From: Bacteroidaceae bacterium
GTDB taxonomy: Bacteria > Bacteroidota > Bacteroidia > Bacteroidales > Bacteroidaceae
NCBI GenBank assembly: GCA_017458585.1
Contig: JAFTAJ010000042.1
Coordinates: forward strand, 36,647-100,646
Length of the DNA stretch: 64,000 nt
Direction: 5' to 3'
Shown: positions 61,781-64,000 of the stretch, piece by piece
How positions within the stretch are numbered: the first letter of the stretch is position 1
Layout: the number at the start of each line of letters is the position of its first letter
Notes under the pieces: model-generated
The model's database searches: none
What the model was told of the DNA's origin: nothing
Seen by the model: the letters and a program-made list of their open reading frames with translations, nothing else
Position numbers and translations under genes: made by a program

Positions 61781-62829
61781 AGATAGGCACCCTCGACCTC
61801 GGCTCGCGGCCGGTGCTCCTCGCCCCCATGGAGGATGTGACCGACATTGGCTTCCGTTTGCTATGCAGGCAGATGGGAGCCGTTATGGTATATAGTGAGT
61901 TTGTCTCCAGCGATGCATTGGTACGCAACGTCAATCGTAGTATAGAGAAGCTCACCATCTGTCCCGAGGAGCGCCCCGTGGCCATACAGATTTACGGCAA
62001 ATATCCCGACGCCATGGCCGAGGCTGCCCATATGGTAGTCGAGATGGCGCACCCCGACATCCTCGACCTCAACTTCGGGTGCCCTGTGAAGCGCGTGGCC
62101 TCCAAGGGAGCGGGTGCGGGCATGCTGCAGAATGTGCCGCTGATGCTTGAGATAACGCGGCGCGTGGTTGATGCCGTAGATATCCCCGTCACCGCCAAGA
62201 CACGCCTCGGCTGGGACCACAACCATATTATTATACAGGACCTCGCCGAGCAGCTGCAGGACCAGGGCATACAAGCCCTTACCATTCATGGGCGCACACG
62301 CTCACAGATGTACACGGGCGAGGCCGACTGGGAGCCCATCGCTCAGGTGAAGCGCAATCCGCGCATCCATATCCCCATCATCGGCAACGGCGACATCTGT
62401 AGTGCCGACGATGCCGTGCGGGCCTTTGACCTCTACGGCGTAGATGCCATCATGGTGGGCCGCGCCACCTTCGGTCGTCCGTGGATATTCAAGGAGATAT
62501 ACGACGCCCTGCATCCCGACATGCCCATCGACACCACGGGCATCATCGACAGTCCCTATCCCTCCATGTCGCCCGACTGGAAGCTCGATGTTCTCAAGCA
62601 GCAGGTGAGGACCAGCATCAGCCATGTCTCTGCAAACAAAAAGTATGCCGGTGATTTGCGCGAGGGGGAGCGTTGCGGCATCCTTCACTCTCGTCGCCAC
62701 ATAGCCAACAGTCCTCTCTTCAAGGGCATCCCCAATTTCCGCGAGCACCGCATCGCCATGCTCCGCGCCGAGACAGCCGACGAACTCTTCCGACTCATAG
62801 AAGAGGCGCGGCCGCTGATACGGGAGTGA
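61777..62829 (+). CDS. tRNA-dihydrouridine synthase (DusB-like)
   Basis: A 350-residue FMN-dependent tRNA modification enzyme. 'APMEDVTDIGFRLLCRQMGA' at the N-terminus, 'DLNFGCPVKRVASKGAGAGM' with the catalytic Cys, 'TIHGRTRSQMYTG' and 'GNGDICSADDA' are DusB/Nifr3 marks. Start: the family begins 'MKIG-L-L-SRPVLLAPM', which points to the GTG at 61777 (overlapping the upstream TGA as GTGA). A further GTG at 61759 would add six residues. Bacterial rule of a single dus is common in Bacteroidetes. It reduces uridine in the D loop. Confidence 0.9.
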   Translation: MKIGTLDLGSRPVLLAPMEDVTDIGFRLLCRQMGAVMVYSEFVSSDALVRNVNRSIEKLTICPEERPVAIQIYGKYPDAMAEAAHMVVEMAHPDILDLNFGCPVKRVASKGAGAGMLQNVPLMLEITRRVVDAVDIPVTAKTRLGWDHNHIIIQDLAEQLQDQGIQALTIHGRTRSQMYTGEADWEPIAQVKRNPRIHIPIIGNGDICSADDAVRAFDLYGVDAIMVGRATFGRPWIFKEIYDALHPDMPIDTTGIIDSPYPSMSPDWKLDVLKQQVRTSISHVSANKKYAGDLREGERCGILHSRRHIANSPLFKGIPNFREHRIAMLRAETADELFRLIEEARPLIRE

Positions 62830-62848
62830 ACGCCAAATCCCATTTCAC

Positions 62849-63961
62849 TCACTTAATCGCAACTTTTTTACCATTCGTGATTATGATGCCTTTGTGTCCT
62901 GCTTGTGCCAAGGTGCCCGTCAGCGTGTAAGCCTGAGGCTTTTTTTCATCAGCCTTTACTTTACTAATGCCTGTCGGCTCAGAGACAGACAGAGTCACGC
63001 TGACATTATCGCCACCGGCATTTACCCATGTCTTGATTTCAGCCTGCGACATGTTGTCGAGTTTGCCGATACGAGTGAAGTTCCACGAGTTGGTGTCGTA
63101 GTAGATGCAGAGATTCGAACCTTGATAGAGAATCAGATCGCCAGGAACGGTGTTTATCTGTTCATTGTTCTCAGGGAACGTATAGCCCAACGGTCCTACT
63201 TTCTCGAAATTACCATAGTCGTGCGCCTCGTAAGTGATGTCCCCCTTTAGAAGTTGCTGAACCAGAGCCTCTGTCGATGAGTTGCCGACAAGCGTCGCCG
63301 TATTTGTAACGCCACCAATGGTGAGGTATAGTTTCTGTGTCATATCGCTGGCTGTTTTGAAAGTTTGGGTCGGTAGCCAGTTCTGAATCAGCGAGCTGCG
63401 ATTGGAGTGGTTTGCGTTGTTAATCCACAGGGCATCGCCAGCCCAGGTGACATTGGGGAGCAGTCGCTGGGCATCTGCTACAACGCCACTGATACTGCTA
63501 CTGTAGCTCGATACAATCATCGCCACCGTCTTGCCTGCCATCTGCGCACTATTATTGAAAAGGTATGTCTGCATGATAGCCGCCATCTGGCTCCACCAGA
63601 GCGGGGTCACGATGATGATGTTCTGGTAGTCGCTGAGACTGACGTTCACAGGGTCGATAGCAGGATAACTGCTCGCATCGTTGGGATTCGCCTTGATGGC
63701 ATTCAGCAGCTGCGTACCCAGTGCATAGTTGTTAGCCTCGTACCTCAGCCCTTTGTCAGCGGGTTCTATGCGCAACACATCGGCCTCAATCTGACTTGTC
63801 AATGTTGTCACAATCTCATGGCACTTGTTGGTGTAGCTGTAATACACGATGAGCGTCTTGCCCATATTCGCCGTTGCCTGTGTGGTCTCGGCCTTTACCT
63901 CGCTCTCCGAAGAACAGCACGTCAGCAGCATTGCCGTTAAAATCATTAGAATCTGTCTCAT
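62849..63961 (-). CDS. Lipoprotein with flavodoxin and cyclophilin-like domains
   Basis: A 370-residue lipoprotein (lipobox LLTC, Cys16 or 17) built from a flavodoxin domain (about 34-190: 'LIVYYSYTNKCHEIV' for FMN phosphate, 'VTPLWWSQMA', 'MIVSSYSSS'), a cyclophilin-like beta barrel (about 205-310: 'LYLTIGGVTNTATLVGNSS', 'PGDLILYQGSNLCIYYD') and a tail 'YTLTGTLAQAGHKGIIITNG' like the type IX sorting or Prevotella-type end. Start 63961 is chosen, since the lipoprotein signal begins with MRQILMIL. Both a lipobox and a CTD-like end is odd. It converges with dus. Confidence 0.82.
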   Translation of the reverse strand: MRQILMILTAMLLTCCSSESEVKAETTQATANMGKTLIVYYSYTNKCHEIVTTLTSQIEADVLRIEPADKGLRYEANNYALGTQLLNAIKANPNDASSYPAIDPVNVSLSDYQNIIIVTPLWWSQMAAIMQTYLFNNSAQMAGKTVAMIVSSYSSSISGVVADAQRLLPNVTWAGDALWINNANHSNRSSLIQNWLPTQTFKTASDMTQKLYLTIGGVTNTATLVGNSSTEALVQQLLKGDITYEAHDYGNFEKVGPLGYTFPENNEQINTVPGDLILYQGSNLCIYYDTNSWNFTRIGKLDNMSQAEIKTWVNAGGDNVSVTLSVSEPTGISKVKADEKKPQAYTLTGTLAQAGHKGIIITNGKKVAIK

Positions 63962-64000
63962 TTCGTCTTCTTTTATAATGCAAAGCTCGTGCAAGCCGAA

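Overview
The window is a 64-kb chromosomal segment from a Bacteroidales bacterium, with Prevotellaceae or a related family most likely. Four things point there: many genes start behind the Bacteroidetes promoter pair (TTTG, about 19-21 bp, TAnnTTTG), there is a type IX secretion component (PorD/DUF4835), order-typical families are present (DUF4923, DUF3127, BACON, cyclophilin-like/flavodoxin fusions), and the gene order recO-tRNA-Glu-rpsT and dnaN-exonuclease-coaBC-porD-recN is familiar from this group. The species cannot be named from sequence alone. No phage, insertion sequence, CRISPR array or rRNA operon was found.

Layout. 1-7.3 kb (+): end of recO, tRNA-Glu, rpsT, korAB (2-oxoacid:ferredoxin oxidoreductase), gyrB-prmC-recX. 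7.3-10.3 kb (-): pyrE, SRPBCC protein, argH and a lipoprotein with a Rieske-like Cys4 motif. 10.5-12.4 kb (+): an ABC-F ATPase, then about 600 bp without genes but with repeats. 13.0-19.1 kb (-): secreted SUMF1-like protein, then an operon of leucine-rich-repeat protein, GH3 glycosidase and DUF4923 lipoprotein. 19.3-21.5 kb (+): rpsO, typA. 21.6-28.8 kb (+): a surface-glycan island (glf, aminotransferase, cytidylyltransferase, two LicD proteins, SDR, nucleotide-sugar dehydrogenase), met head-on by a putative galactofuranosyltransferase. 28.8-34.3 kb (-): that transferase, a U32 family protein, a large secreted protein and a lipoprotein. 34.4-40 kb: tRNA-Asn, S41 protease, gpmI, a secreted FMN-binding protein with a secreted nitroreductase, a nucleosidase, tRNA-Leu. 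40-47.4 kb (-): AraC-type regulator, then GNAT-parE-coaD-S41 protease-ruvB-ybeY. 47.6-53.2 kb (+): OmpA-domain protein, GT9 glycosyltransferase, lipid A acyltransferase, secreted EEP nuclease-like protein, tdh-metY. 53.3-54.2 kb (-): two DUF3127 paralogues. 54.3-62.8 kb (+): dnaN, exonuclease, coaBC, porD, recN, pseudoprotease-TPR protein, dus. 62.8-64 kb (-): flavodoxin/cyclophilin-like lipoprotein.

The most unusual signal is not a gene. At gene boundaries throughout the window there are short tandem repeats, most with a period of exactly seven bases and 4-8 degenerate copies. The seven-base word differs from locus to locus, and alternating ABAB copies are common. Related 9-, 10- and 15-base repeats occur too. 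Several run into genes: they encode part of the signal peptides of the GH3 enzyme and of the pseudoprotease-TPR protein, supply the start codon of the LRR gene, add RSKE repeats to two neighbouring genes and form the C-terminus of recN. They resemble in form the heptanucleotide STRR repeats of cyanobacteria and could cause slippage-based variation.

A second theme is redox chemistry outside the cytoplasm: a secreted FMN-binding protein paired with a secreted nitroreductase, a lipoprotein flavodoxin, and a Rieske-like lipoprotein.
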